From Vibrio profundi (GTDB lineage: Bacteria; Pseudomonadota; Gammaproteobacteria; Enterobacterales; Vibrionaceae): 64,000 bases of DNA. Within the stretch, counting starts at the first letter, position 1; each line of letters starts with the position of its first letter. Below are positions 52,825 through 60,302 of this stretch, piece by piece. The stretch lies in NCBI RefSeq assembly GCF_005281835.1, contig NZ_RZIS01000001.1:848351-912350 (forward strand). The letters are read 5' to 3'. The position numbers were made by a program, and so were the translations under genes. The notes beneath the pieces are model-generated. The model did no database searches, was not told the origin of the DNA, and saw nothing but the letters and a program-made list of their open reading frames with translations.

Positions 52825-53598
52825 TTACTTTCTCGCGTCTAAAATCTGCTGGATACGTGGGTTCAAAGCTTTCCCATGTTGTTCTTCGTACTCTTCACGT
52901 TTTAGGTCGTTTAAGTTCTTTACCGAGTGCTGAGTAAGTAAATGTTGAGGAAGTTCTGTTTGTAGCATTCCTTTCTCATCTAAGCGTCTAGCTTCAAGAT
53001 AATACTTCTTAAATAAACCATCGAGTTTGTTTTCAGCGACAAGCTTTAAATCGTAGAGCTTATTCTGGATGAGCCACTTTTCGATATTGTTTGATGGGCT
53101 GCGAGACAACACTCGAATACGACTATCAAGTAGCTCTTCGGCGGTAAGCGCATCTTTCAAAATCCATAACTCACCCATTTGTGGTGGCCAGCTGTTACCC
53201 AATTGAATTCGCTCATGACAGTGCATAAGAACGCGGTTTAACCCGTCTGAGTCGACAGTGTTAGCAAATTCAATAAACTTACCGCTTGGTTCACTACCGT
53301 ATTGGTATTCCCACTGCGTTTCATAAACACTGAGGAAAGAACCAAATACATGAATACACCAATCGGACAATTCTAGCTCTGCTGGATCTTGCTCTACCAC
53401 AGGTACCTGAGCGGGTTGAGGCTCAGGTTGAGCTGGAACTAGTACTTCTTGTTTGTTCTCAGAAGGTAGGCTTTTTGCCTTTTTGGATAAGCTGCTGCCT
53501 GAAGCGTTCAGATGGGCTAAGCTTTTGTCTATACCCATTTCCTTTAGCTTGTCCTGCATTTCCTGAATGTTGAGAGGTTTTCTGTTGTTGTCTTTCAT
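52825..53598 (-). CDS. Phage replication P-like protein (helicase-loader type)
   Basis: A 257-residue protein. After a Lys/Gln/Pro-rich N terminus (residues 1-75) comes a helical domain with a pattern like lambda P and related replication proteins: DWCIHVFGSFLSVYETQWEY, GLNRVLMHCHERIQLGNSWPPQMGELWILKDA. Such proteins bring the DnaB helicase to an origin. The start codon lies 140 bases inside the upstream O/DnaT-like gene, in another frame. If the true start is a later methionine (53538) the overlap would be 80 bases. No other phage genes are near, so this looks like a resident, domesticated pair. The assignment is by pattern only. Confidence 0.6.
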   Translation of the reverse strand: MKDNNRKPLNIQEMQDKLKEMGIDKSLAHLNASGSSLSKKAKSLPSENKQEVLVPAQPEPQPAQVPVVEQDPAELELSDWCIHVFGSFLSVYETQWEYQYGSEPSGKFIEFANTVDSDGLNRVLMHCHERIQLGNSWPPQMGELWILKDALTAEELLDSRIRVLSRSPSNNIEKWLIQNKLYDLKLVAENKLDGLFKKYYLEARRLDEKGMLQTELPQHLLTQHSVKNLNDLKREEYEEQHGKALNPRIQQILDARK

Positions 53599-54223
53599 TT
53601 TGTTTCTCGTTAATTAACCAGTACTGCAACTTAGATTCAATTCGGGAAATGGGCATAAGCTCATTAGCCTTGGCTTTGTACCAAAGGACAAACTTTTTCC
53701 ACACTAAGTTGTGCTCTCCAGCTAAGCCAGAAAACTTAAATGCACGTTCAGCCCAGTTAGGAATGGTTTCTTCATCTAGATCGTGAGTCGAGATTGTGTT
53801 GCCATTCATTTGTTGGTAGTTCTGAGGCCTAACTGGTGCAGTTGACACTTGCATTGGTGCTGGTTGAAATGTTGGTGCAGGTGCAGGTGCAGGTGCAGGT
53901 GCAGGTGCAGGTGCAGAATACACCGGAATGCTATTAACCTGTTGCTTCGGTTGTTCAGCTTCGATGAGCATTTTGAACACGTGAACTTCTTGTTTGCCGC
54001 GATGCTCAACTTTTACTTTGTCTAAAAATCCATTATCGACGAGTGATTTTAAACAGTCAGCAAGGCCGTAGATAGACAAAGAAGTAAGAGCTGCCGCGCT
54101 GTTGAGGTTCAAGGTGGCAAATCCGTCATCATCTGCGTAGTCCGCTAGCATTAATAAAACCAGCTTCTCAGCTGGGCTGCTGGTATTAACTTGCCATGTG
54201 AGATAGGTGAATTTTGCGCTCAA
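53459..54223 (-). CDS. Phage O / DnaT-like replication protein with Ala-Pro linker
   Basis: A 254-residue protein. Residues 1-90 are a winged helix of the phage-O or replication-initiator HTH type (KLVLLMLADYADDDGFATLN...LADCLKSLVDNGFLDKV). Residues 105-135 are a low-complexity linker with seven Ala-Pro repeats. The C-terminal part (NWAERAFKFSGLAGEHNLVWKKFVLWYKAKANEL, given in part as NWAERAFKFSGLAG) matches the DnaT single-strand-binding domain pattern and ends in a basic tail. DnaT works with PriA/PriB at replication restart. Its last 46 codons overlap the P-like gene. Confidence 0.68.
   Translation of the reverse strand: MSAKFTYLTWQVNTSSPAEKLVLLMLADYADDDGFATLNLNSAAALTSLSIYGLADCLKSLVDNGFLDKVKVEHRGKQEVHVFKMLIEAEQPKQQVNSIPVYSAPAPAPAPAPAPAPTFQPAPMQVSTAPVRPQNYQQMNGNTISTHDLDEETIPNWAERAFKFSGLAGEHNLVWKKFVLWYKAKANELMPISRIESKLQYWLINEKQNERQQQKTSQHSGNAGQAKGNGYRQKLSPSERFRQQLIQKGKKPTF
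53874..53915. repeat. GGTGCA hexamer repeat, seven copies
   Basis: Seven perfect head-to-tail GGTGCA units (TGCACC on the coding strand) encode the Ala-Pro linker of the O/DnaT-like protein. Hexamer changes keep the frame, so copy-number change alters linker length, not expression. Confidence 0.95.
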
Positions 54224-54550
54224 AGTGATGCTCTTGAAAAGTAGTACAACTAATTGATCTATTGTAAGCCACGCCCACTCGAATTTATAGCGGATTCATT
54301 CAATTCATCGAAAGTAACACGCGATGTTTTAGCCAGACCATTTTTCTAACGAAGATGCCGCTCCTATTTCAAATATCCGATTCGTTTCGCACGTCTATGT
54401 GGATACTCAAGAGTTCTCATGGAATACGTCTACAATATGAGTGGTAGGCGTTGTTATAGAGTAACTGTATGATTTATAAATAGCGATAACAAACAGTGGC
54501 AGACGTTACTCAAACAATGAGTATGCTAGGGATAACGAAAAGGGAACAGT
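54224..54550. other. Divergent promoter region between the replication pair and the RelA/SpoT-like gene
   Basis: 327 bases with no gene. It must hold promoters for both directions. A small inverted repeat ACTCA-N5-TGAGT lies near 54513; nothing else was recognised. Confidence 0.5.
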
Positions 54551-55738
54551 ATGCCAACGAGTGTAGAGTTTTCAATGATGCCAGAAAATGGCACATCATT
54601 TACTTCAAGTGAATGGGCACTTAAAAAGAAAGAAATCGAGAAGCGTAAACCTGCGGTACTAAAGCATATCGATAGATCTATGCACATGTCTCAAGGCTTT
54701 CGCTTAGTGAACAATAAAGCTTATCAACAAGCTCTCGCAGAGCTCAAAGCAAGCTTAAAAGATCAGTCATTTCGAAAGACAGAAGAAGGGAAAGTCGCTG
54801 AGTTAATGCACTCTATTCTAACGGACGACAATGCTTTTAAAACTTATGTCAGTGACGAGCTTAAAGAAAGCATGGTGACTTCTTCTAAAGATGGAACCTC
54901 TAAGATAGTGTCGAAGGGGGCAAGCTTTAAAGCGAAAAACCAACTCGCCAATGCTCAGCTTAAGCGCAAACAGTTGTTCATGATGTATCGTGAGATCATT
55001 CAAGCGCAGGAAGAACTGAAGGAATTCTCAAAGCATGTCGTGTCCTTATTCAACGGGAAACTCTCGGTTCCACCAGGTGCGTATGGGGGGATCAAAAGCT
55101 TTAATGGCGCGCTAGATAAAATCACCAACCGAAACCCACTCGACGATGTTGGTGACCTGAAAGATTGCGCACGAATGACCATTGAATTTGAGAGCGTTAG
55201 AGCAATGTCGGCGGCGAAAGTCTTTATTTCACGAACGCAAGAGTTTAGAGACATTGAGCATTATCAATCCGCATTGAAAGACCGCTATAGCTTTGGTTCG
55301 AAGCTTTCTGGGCTAGACCGCTTCAATACAAAAGCTCAGAAATCTGGCTATAAGGACATCAAGTTCTTCCTCAAAATGAAAAACGGTACTATAGGAGAGT
55401 TGCAACTAAACATCTCCGGTATGTTGGTTGCCAAAGAGAAAGAGCACGTTATTTACGATATCTTGAGAGACGCTAAAGATGGCGCCGATTCATTCACCAT
55501 CGTCAATAAAGATGTCTTGGATAAGGTAAAGCATCACATGAACGAAAGTTGGTTCAGCTTTATTGAAACCCGAATTCCAAGCGTTAAATCATCGCTGGCT
55601 GTGGTTAGAAGCATGATAACTCGCTTGAATACCGGAACAGTGACGTCGTTGTCGGTGAGTCAGAAAGAAAGTGAATCTTTGAAGAACATCAGCTTGGCTC
55701 TGTATGCTCAAGGTGAAAATGGTTCTGCGCTCTTATAG
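54551..55738 (+). CDS. Divergent RelA/SpoT-like nucleotidyltransferase-fold protein
   Basis: A 395-residue soluble protein. The centre (about residues 180-310) follows the order of (p)ppGpp-synthetase motifs: DVGDLKDCARMTIEF like the metal-binding D-x4-R segment, ALKDRYSFGSKL and QKSGYKDIKFFLKM like the PKxNGYxSLH block, and IGELQLNISGML like the catalytic ExQ block, followed by KEKEHVIYD. The N-terminal 170 residues are helical and unassigned; there is no hydrolase, TGS or ACT domain and no signal peptide. Family members range from alarmone synthetases to toxins that attack tRNA or ATP. AGGG precedes the ATG. The function is open. Confidence 0.65.
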   Translation: MPTSVEFSMMPENGTSFTSSEWALKKKEIEKRKPAVLKHIDRSMHMSQGFRLVNNKAYQQALAELKASLKDQSFRKTEEGKVAELMHSILTDDNAFKTYVSDELKESMVTSSKDGTSKIVSKGASFKAKNQLANAQLKRKQLFMMYREIIQAQEELKEFSKHVVSLFNGKLSVPPGAYGGIKSFNGALDKITNRNPLDDVGDLKDCARMTIEFESVRAMSAAKVFISRTQEFRDIEHYQSALKDRYSFGSKLSGLDRFNTKAQKSGYKDIKFFLKMKNGTIGELQLNISGMLVAKEKEHVIYDILRDAKDGADSFTIVNKDVLDKVKHHMNESWFSFIETRIPSVKSSLAVVRSMITRLNTGTVTSLSVSQKESESLKNISLALYAQGENGSALL

Positions 55739-55748
55739 ACTCATGTTT

Positions 55749-55780
55749 AACAGATAGGTAACCTAGGTTGCTTATCTGTT
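55749..55780 (+). terminator. Long hairpin after the RelA/SpoT-like gene
   Basis: AACAGATAGGTAACC pairs with GGTTGCTTATCTGTT (14 pairs including two G.U) 10 bases after the stop. Only a short T run follows, so termination strength is uncertain. Confidence 0.6.
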
Positions 55781-55781
55781 T

Positions 55782-55813
55782 ACCTCCTTACCTCCTTACC
55801 TCCTTACCTCTTT
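55782..55813 (+). repeat. Tandem ACCTCCTT repeat (anti-Shine-Dalgarno 8-mer)
   Basis: Three perfect ACCTCCTT units and one ACCTCTTT follow the hairpin at once. The unit equals the 3'-terminal anti-Shine-Dalgarno sequence of 16S rRNA; the other strand is AAGGAGGT repeated. The rest of 55739-56046 holds the tetR promoter. Confidence 0.9.
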
Positions 55814-55908
55814 TCTCGTTTGACCTCTAAGTGCCTTATTTCCCCTTTCAGAACAGAAAACCTCAACTCAAAACACATTCACCAAATCAATTTAATTTAT
55901 AAAACCTC

Positions 55909-55936
55909 TTGATATGATCGATATTTGAGCTATTAT
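55909..55936 (+). promoter_or_regulatory. Promoter of the tetR gene
   Basis: TTGATA, 16 bases, TATTAT. The -10 element runs straight into the first operator copy, so the repressor would shut off its own gene. Confidence 0.6.
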
Positions 55937-55965
55937 GACGATGAGTCAAAAATGACGAAGTGTCA
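55936..55965. promoter_or_regulatory. Two imperfect TetR operators at the tetR promoter
   Basis: TGACGATGAGTCA (55936-55948) and TGACGAAGTGTCA (55953-55965), spaced 17 bases start to start. Both match the perfect palindrome TGACGAnTCGTCA found before the RND gene except in the right half. Confidence 0.75.
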
Positions 55966-56046
55966 TAAAAATGGTTAAGTACATGAATTTCCGATTCGTG
56001 TTACAATAATGAATAGGAGCGTTGTAGGATTACGGACTGAGAAATT

Positions 56047-56832
56047 ATGTTTGGCTTTGGTTGTAAAAATGAGAAACAAGGTCTATTTGGCTGTAAATCG
56101 GGGTTGTCTAAAAAGCAACAATCGATAGCTGATAGAGAGGTAGAGTTGATATTGTTAGCGAAGGAACTTGTTAGAGAGCAAGGCTTCGGGAATTTAACAA
56201 TGGATAAGCTAACTGCCGCTAGTTCGTATTCTAAGGGTACGATTTATAATCACTTTTGCAGTAAAGAAGACGTAGTTTTAGCCCTTTGTATTCACTCGTT
56301 AAAAACTGAAGCAGTGTTGTTTGCTCGCTCAGGTGAATTTGAAGGCAATAGCCGAGAGAAGATAGTGGCATTGCACGTTGCTTACCGCATTTATGCTCGC
56401 ATGGAGCCGGTATTATCAACTTGTGCAATTATGGCGAAAAGCCCATGGGTATTAGAGAAAGCGTCTAATGCGCGTGTGGCTGAAATGAACCAACTAGAAG
56501 AGTTAGTGATTGAGCAAGCGGATTCACTCGTTAATAAAGCGGTTGAAATCGGTGACTTGAAATTCTCTTCGGGTGTTGGTGCAGACGCAATAGTATTTGC
56601 AAACTGGTCGATAGCGTTTGGTTCAAATGCTTTATCCCAGAATGCTTCAAATAGTCATTGTATCAAACGGTTACAAGATCCATACACAGTCCTGCATAAC
56701 GCGAACATGATTTTAGACGGCTTGAATTGGCAGCCCCTTTCTACAGAGTGGGACTACCGAAAAACTTGGCGTCGAGTAGAGCAAGAGTTGTTCAGTGAGG
56801 AAGTTGCTTATTTAGCTTCTGTCGGGCGCTAG
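56047..56832 (+). CDS. TetR-family repressor of the RND/LolA-like/barrel operon
   Basis: A 261-residue regulator, longer than most TetR proteins. The helix-turn-helix is at about residues 46-72 (GFGNLTMDKLTAASSYSKGTIYNHF, shown in part as SKGTIYNHFCSKEDVV). A 25-residue N-terminal extension carries two similar cysteine motifs, FGCK at about 4-7 and again near 14-17. The ligand domain is helical with a Trp-rich end (LNWQPLSTEWDYRKTWRRVEQ). Four copies of a 13-bp palindrome lie beside it, two at its own promoter and two before the RND gene. The ligand is unknown; cysteine-based sensing is possible but unproved. Confidence 0.88.
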   Translation: MFGFGCKNEKQGLFGCKSGLSKKQQSIADREVELILLAKELVREQGFGNLTMDKLTAASSYSKGTIYNHFCSKEDVVLALCIHSLKTEAVLFARSGEFEGNSREKIVALHVAYRIYARMEPVLSTCAIMAKSPWVLEKASNARVAEMNQLEELVIEQADSLVNKAVEIGDLKFSSGVGADAIVFANWSIAFGSNALSQNASNSHCIKRLQDPYTVLHNANMILDGLNWQPLSTEWDYRKTWRRVEQELFSEEVAYLASVGR

Positions 56833-56841
56833 CTTTACTAC

Positions 56842-56861
56842 AAACCCACAAATGTGGGTTT
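56842..56861 (+). terminator. Hairpin after tetR
   Basis: AAACCCAC, loop AAAT, GTGGGTTT, then TATTT, ten bases after the tetR stop. Confidence 0.55.
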
Positions 56862-56876
56862 ATTTACAACCATTTA

Positions 56877-56889
56877 TGACGATTCGTCA
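56877..56889. promoter_or_regulatory. TetR operator, perfect copy 1
   Basis: TGACGATTCGTCA, a perfect 6-bp-arm palindrome, 127 bases before the RND start codon. Confidence 0.8.
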
Positions 56890-56954
56890 CTAATTATAGA
56901 TTTGTCAGAGTAATACTCAGATTTTCTATGATTTTTGACTGCGAAATGTGTTTG

Positions 56955-56975
56955 GCCAGTGAAAACTGGCTTTTT
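56955..56975 (+). terminator. Terminator-like hairpin between the two operators
   Basis: GCCAGT, loop GAAA, ACTGGC, TTTTT: a textbook small intrinsic terminator with a GNRA-type loop, 13 bases before the second operator. It could end tetR transcripts or attenuate a transcript started further upstream. Confidence 0.75.
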
Positions 56976-56987
56976 ATGACACATATA

Positions 56988-57000
56988 TGACGAATCGTCA
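56988..57000. promoter_or_regulatory. TetR operator, perfect copy 2
   Basis: TGACGAATCGTCA, a perfect 6-bp-arm palindrome, ending 15 bases before the RND start codon. TTGGCC-N17-TATGAC (56952-56980) is a possible promoter just upstream. Confidence 0.82.
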
Positions 57001-57015
57001 CAAATGGAGACTGTG

Positions 57016-59433
57016 ATGGAACATGATAACCAATCAGCCAACCCAAATAATGGCTGGCAATCGCTACCAACCACACGCTCGTTCATCGTGCTACTGGTTG
57101 TATTTTCACTCATTATCCTATCTGCACTAGGTGCAAAAAATCTCTATTTCAGAGGTGATTACAACATCTTCTTTGAAGGGACTAACAAGCAATTGATGGC
57201 GTTTGATGAAATTCAAACGACATTCGCAAAAACAGATAACTTAGCCATTGTCGTTGCACCTGCCGACGGTAATGTCTTCACTCCTGAAACGCTCACTCTT
57301 ATCCAAGAATTAACCGTCGATGCTTGGCAAGTTCCTTATTCAAGCCGAGTTGATTCGTTAGCCAACTACCAGCATACCGAAGCAATAGAAGATGACCTTT
57401 TAGTTGAAGATTTGCTGTACGAGGAATATCTCTTTACCCCAGAACGCATTTCCAAAGTCAAAGACATTGCACTCAATGAGCCTCTGCTAAAAAACTCATT
57501 GGTATCGGCGAACGGGGACGTAACGGTTGTCAATGTAACGGTGCAGCTACCGGAAATAGACAAAACACGTGAAGTGCAAGAAGTGATTGTCGCGATTAAC
57601 GACATGCTAGCCAAGTTCCAACAGGCTTACCCAGATGTGGAGTTCCATAAAGCTGGGATCATTGCGATGAACAATGCCTTCATGACGTCTGCTCAAGAAG
57701 ACAGTTCAACTTTGGTTCCGTTAATGCTGCTTGTTGTGTTGGTGTTCTTAACCTTCATGTTGAGATCGTTCTTTAGCGTGGTTGCTACTTTGCTTGTGAT
57801 CATCTCTTCCATTGTTGCCACTATGGGTCTTTCTGGCTGGGCAGGCATGTTCTTGAGCACAGCGACGGTGAACGTACCAACGCTTGTACTTACCTTAGCG
57901 GTCGCAGACTGCGTGCACGTGATTGTGACAATGAGACAAGCCATGCAAAGAGGCATGGAAAAAGCACAGGCGATTCAATACAGCATCCAACTTAACTTCA
58001 TCCCAATCTTAATCACTTCTGTCACTACGGCGATTGGTTTCTTGATGATGAATATGTCGGACTCTCCGGTATTAAGAGATTTCGGTAACCTTTCTGCTTT
58101 GGGCGTGATGATCGCTTGTTTGCTGTCGGTCAGTCTGCTTCCAGCATTACTGAAAATCTTGCCAGTGAAAACACTGCCTAAAGTCTCTGAAACCTCTGAT
58201 GAAGTGACTTTCATGGATAAGCTAGGTGACTTTGTTGTGAGTAATCGCAAAGCGCTATTGCCTATTTCTACGCTGGTTATCGTAGGGGCAGCAAGTCTAA
58301 TCCCTTTAAACAAAGTGAACGACGAATCGGTTAAATACTTCGACAATTCTAGTGAGTTCAGACAAGCCGCTGATTTTATGGAGCAGACCATTAGTGGGAT
58401 GACCAACATCAGCATCGCGATTAAATCGAATGAATCACAAGGGATTGCTGATCCTGTGTTCTTGCAAGCTATCGGAGACTTTACTGATTGGCTACGAGTT
58501 CAACCAGAAACTGACCACGTAGCGACCTTGTCTGATGTATACATGCGTTTAAACAAGAACATGCATGGCGATGATGACAGTTACTACAAATTGCCTCTGG
58601 ATCGAGAGCTAGCCGCTCAGTATTTACTGCTCTATGAAATGTCTTTGCCTTACGGGTTGGATTTGAACAACCAAATTAACGTGGATAAGTCATCGATAAA
58701 AATGGTTCTGACCGTCGACAACTTAGGAAGTGTTGAGTTGGTTGAACTGGAAGAACGTATCTACGCATGGTTCGCTGAAAATGCGCCGCAATACCAAGTG
58801 TTAGCGTCTAGTCCTTCGTTGATGTTTGCCCATATCGGTGAAACCAATATGACCAGCATGCTTTCTACTTTGCCTATTACCTTAGTTCTGATTTCTGCTT
58901 TGATGATCTTTGCTCTGCGCTCTGTTCGTTTAGGTATGATCAGCTTAGTGCCTAATATCGCGCCTGCGATTATCGGGTTTGGTTTGTGGGCTTTGATTTC
59001 TGGAGAGATAAACCTAGGGCTCTCGGTAGTTGTGACCTTGACGCTCGGTATTGTCGTCGATGATGCGGTGCACTTCTTAAGCAAATACCAAAGAGCACGA
59101 ATTGAAGGGAAATCAGCGGAAGAGGCGGTTCGTTACGCCTTCCACACCGTTGGCCGCGCCTTATGGATCACGACAGTAGTTCTTGTCGCTGGCTTCTCTG
59201 TTCTAGCGATGTCGAGCTTTAGACTGAATAGCGACATGGGCTTGCTAAGTGCCATTGTTATATTCATCGCGCTGGTGGTCGATTTCGTTCTTCTTCCAAG
59301 CCTACTCATGATTTTTGATAAGAAAACGCATTACAGCAAGCAACCTCAGCTTGATCCTGCTAAGTCAGTTACGACTAGCCCAGTTACGACTAGCCCAGTT
59401 ACGACCAACCCAGAAACCGTTACCGCCAAATAA
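57016..59433 (+). CDS. RND/MMPL-family inner-membrane transporter
   Basis: An 805-residue permease with the two-fold RND layout: helix 1 near residue 22, a periplasmic loop (about 45-230), five helices (about 231-390), helix 7 near 415, a second periplasmic loop (about 430-620) and five more helices. Acidic residues inside the membrane at LTLAVADCVHV and GIVVDDAVHFLS are candidate proton-relay sites. At about half the size of AcrB per function and without a membrane-fusion protein, it belongs with the MMPL/HpnN-like lipid exporters. The ATG at 57016 has GGAG six bases upstream. The tail holds short VTTSP repeats. It leads a three-gene operon with a LolA-like protein and a barrel. Confidence 0.9.
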   Translation: MEHDNQSANPNNGWQSLPTTRSFIVLLVVFSLIILSALGAKNLYFRGDYNIFFEGTNKQLMAFDEIQTTFAKTDNLAIVVAPADGNVFTPETLTLIQELTVDAWQVPYSSRVDSLANYQHTEAIEDDLLVEDLLYEEYLFTPERISKVKDIALNEPLLKNSLVSANGDVTVVNVTVQLPEIDKTREVQEVIVAINDMLAKFQQAYPDVEFHKAGIIAMNNAFMTSAQEDSSTLVPLMLLVVLVFLTFMLRSFFSVVATLLVIISSIVATMGLSGWAGMFLSTATVNVPTLVLTLAVADCVHVIVTMRQAMQRGMEKAQAIQYSIQLNFIPILITSVTTAIGFLMMNMSDSPVLRDFGNLSALGVMIACLLSVSLLPALLKILPVKTLPKVSETSDEVTFMDKLGDFVVSNRKALLPISTLVIVGAASLIPLNKVNDESVKYFDNSSEFRQAADFMEQTISGMTNISIAIKSNESQGIADPVFLQAIGDFTDWLRVQPETDHVATLSDVYMRLNKNMHGDDDSYYKLPLDRELAAQYLLLYEMSLPYGLDLNNQINVDKSSIKMVLTVDNLGSVELVELEERIYAWFAENAPQYQVLASSPSLMFAHIGETNMTSMLSTLPITLVLISALMIFALRSVRLGMISLVPNIAPAIIGFGLWALISGEINLGLSVVVTLTLGIVVDDAVHFLSKYQRARIEGKSAEEAVRYAFHTVGRALWITTVVLVAGFSVLAMSSFRLNSDMGLLSAIVIFIALVVDFVLLPSLLMIFDKKTHYSKQPQLDPAKSVTTSPVTTSPVTTNPETVTAK
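59368..59413 (+). repeat. 15-bp tandem repeat in the RND gene tail
   Basis: Three units of about GTTACGACTAGCCCA encode VTTSP-VTTSP-VTTNP in the cytosolic tail. In-frame, so copy change only alters tail length. Confidence 0.75.
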
Positions 59434-59480
59434 AGGAATAACACTGCCTGTGTCGAACAGGTAGTGCAAAGGAGTTCATT

Positions 59481-60293
59481 ATGCTTAACCTAAACAATGT
59501 TATATCAAGCCGCCGAGTCAAAGTGTTTGCAGCGGTCGCGTTAGCCACGAGTCTACTGTCTAACATCGCAGTCGCTGATGAAACGAAAGGCTTAAAAATC
59601 GCCGAACAACGTAAAAAGCTGGATCTAGGGTGGGGTGATTCCGTCGCGACGATGGAGATGCTGCTTAAAAACGCGCAAGGTGAAAGTAGTACTCGTTTAA
59701 TGAGATTGAAGTCGTTAGAAGTAGAGGATGATGGAGACAAAGGCCTGACTATCTTTGATGAGCCGAGAGACGTAAAAGGCACCGCTTTCCTCAACCATTC
59801 ACACATCACTAAGTCTGATGACCAATGGTTGTATCTTCCTGCTCTTAAGCGTGTAAAACGAATCTCTTCACGTAACAAGTCGGGCCCATTCATGGGGAGT
59901 GAATTCGCCTACGAAGATTTGAGCTCCTTTGAATTAGAGAAGTACACCTTCAATTACCTTGAAGATAGCAAAGTGAATGGCTTAGATACTTTCGTGTTAG
60001 AACAGATTCCTACCGACAAAAACTCGGGTTATACCAAGCAAAAAGTCTGGCTAGACCAAGAACATTACCGCCCTTTGAAAGTTGAGTTTTATGACCGAAA
60101 AGGATCGTTATTGAAAACACTGTCATTCCAAGATTATAAGCAGTATTTAAACCAGTACTGGCGCGCGCATACTATGGCGATGCAGAACCACCAAACCGGG
60201 AAAAGCACAGTATTAACGACCACAGAACTTGCGTTTCAAACGGGTCTGAAAGACAAAGATTTTCAGAAAAATACACTTAAGCGCGCGAAGTAA
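59481..60293 (+). CDS. Periplasmic LolA-like (outer-membrane lipoprotein-sorting type) protein
   Basis: A 270-residue protein with a signal peptide (VKVFAAVALATSLLSNIAVA, cleaved before DETKG) and the half-barrel pattern of the RND-associated LolA_like family: RLMRLKSLEVEDDGDKGLTI (20 shown), DVKGTAFLNHSH, QWLYLPALKRVKRISSRNKSGPF, MGSEFAYEDL, and KVWLDQEHYRPLKVEFYD. LolA folds hold lipid or lipoprotein acyl chains in a hydrophobic cavity. Together with the RND permease and the barrel this suggests carriage of a lipid-like cargo across the periplasm. AAGGAG precedes the ATG. Confidence 0.88.
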   Translation: MLNLNNVISSRRVKVFAAVALATSLLSNIAVADETKGLKIAEQRKKLDLGWGDSVATMEMLLKNAQGESSTRLMRLKSLEVEDDGDKGLTIFDEPRDVKGTAFLNHSHITKSDDQWLYLPALKRVKRISSRNKSGPFMGSEFAYEDLSSFELEKYTFNYLEDSKVNGLDTFVLEQIPTDKNSGYTKQKVWLDQEHYRPLKVEFYDRKGSLLKTLSFQDYKQYLNQYWRAHTMAMQNHQTGKSTVLTTTELAFQTGLKDKDFQKNTLKRAK

Positions 60294-60302
60294 GGGCTGG
60301 GT

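Noticed and set aside
53806..54009. Frame rich in His-Leu repeats opposite frame of the O/DnaT-like gene
   Set aside because: Shadow of the GGTGCA repeat read in another frame.
55782..55813. Read as a short CRISPR-like or integron attachment repeat
   Set aside because: Units are directly adjacent 8-mers without spacers, and no cas or integrase gene is present.
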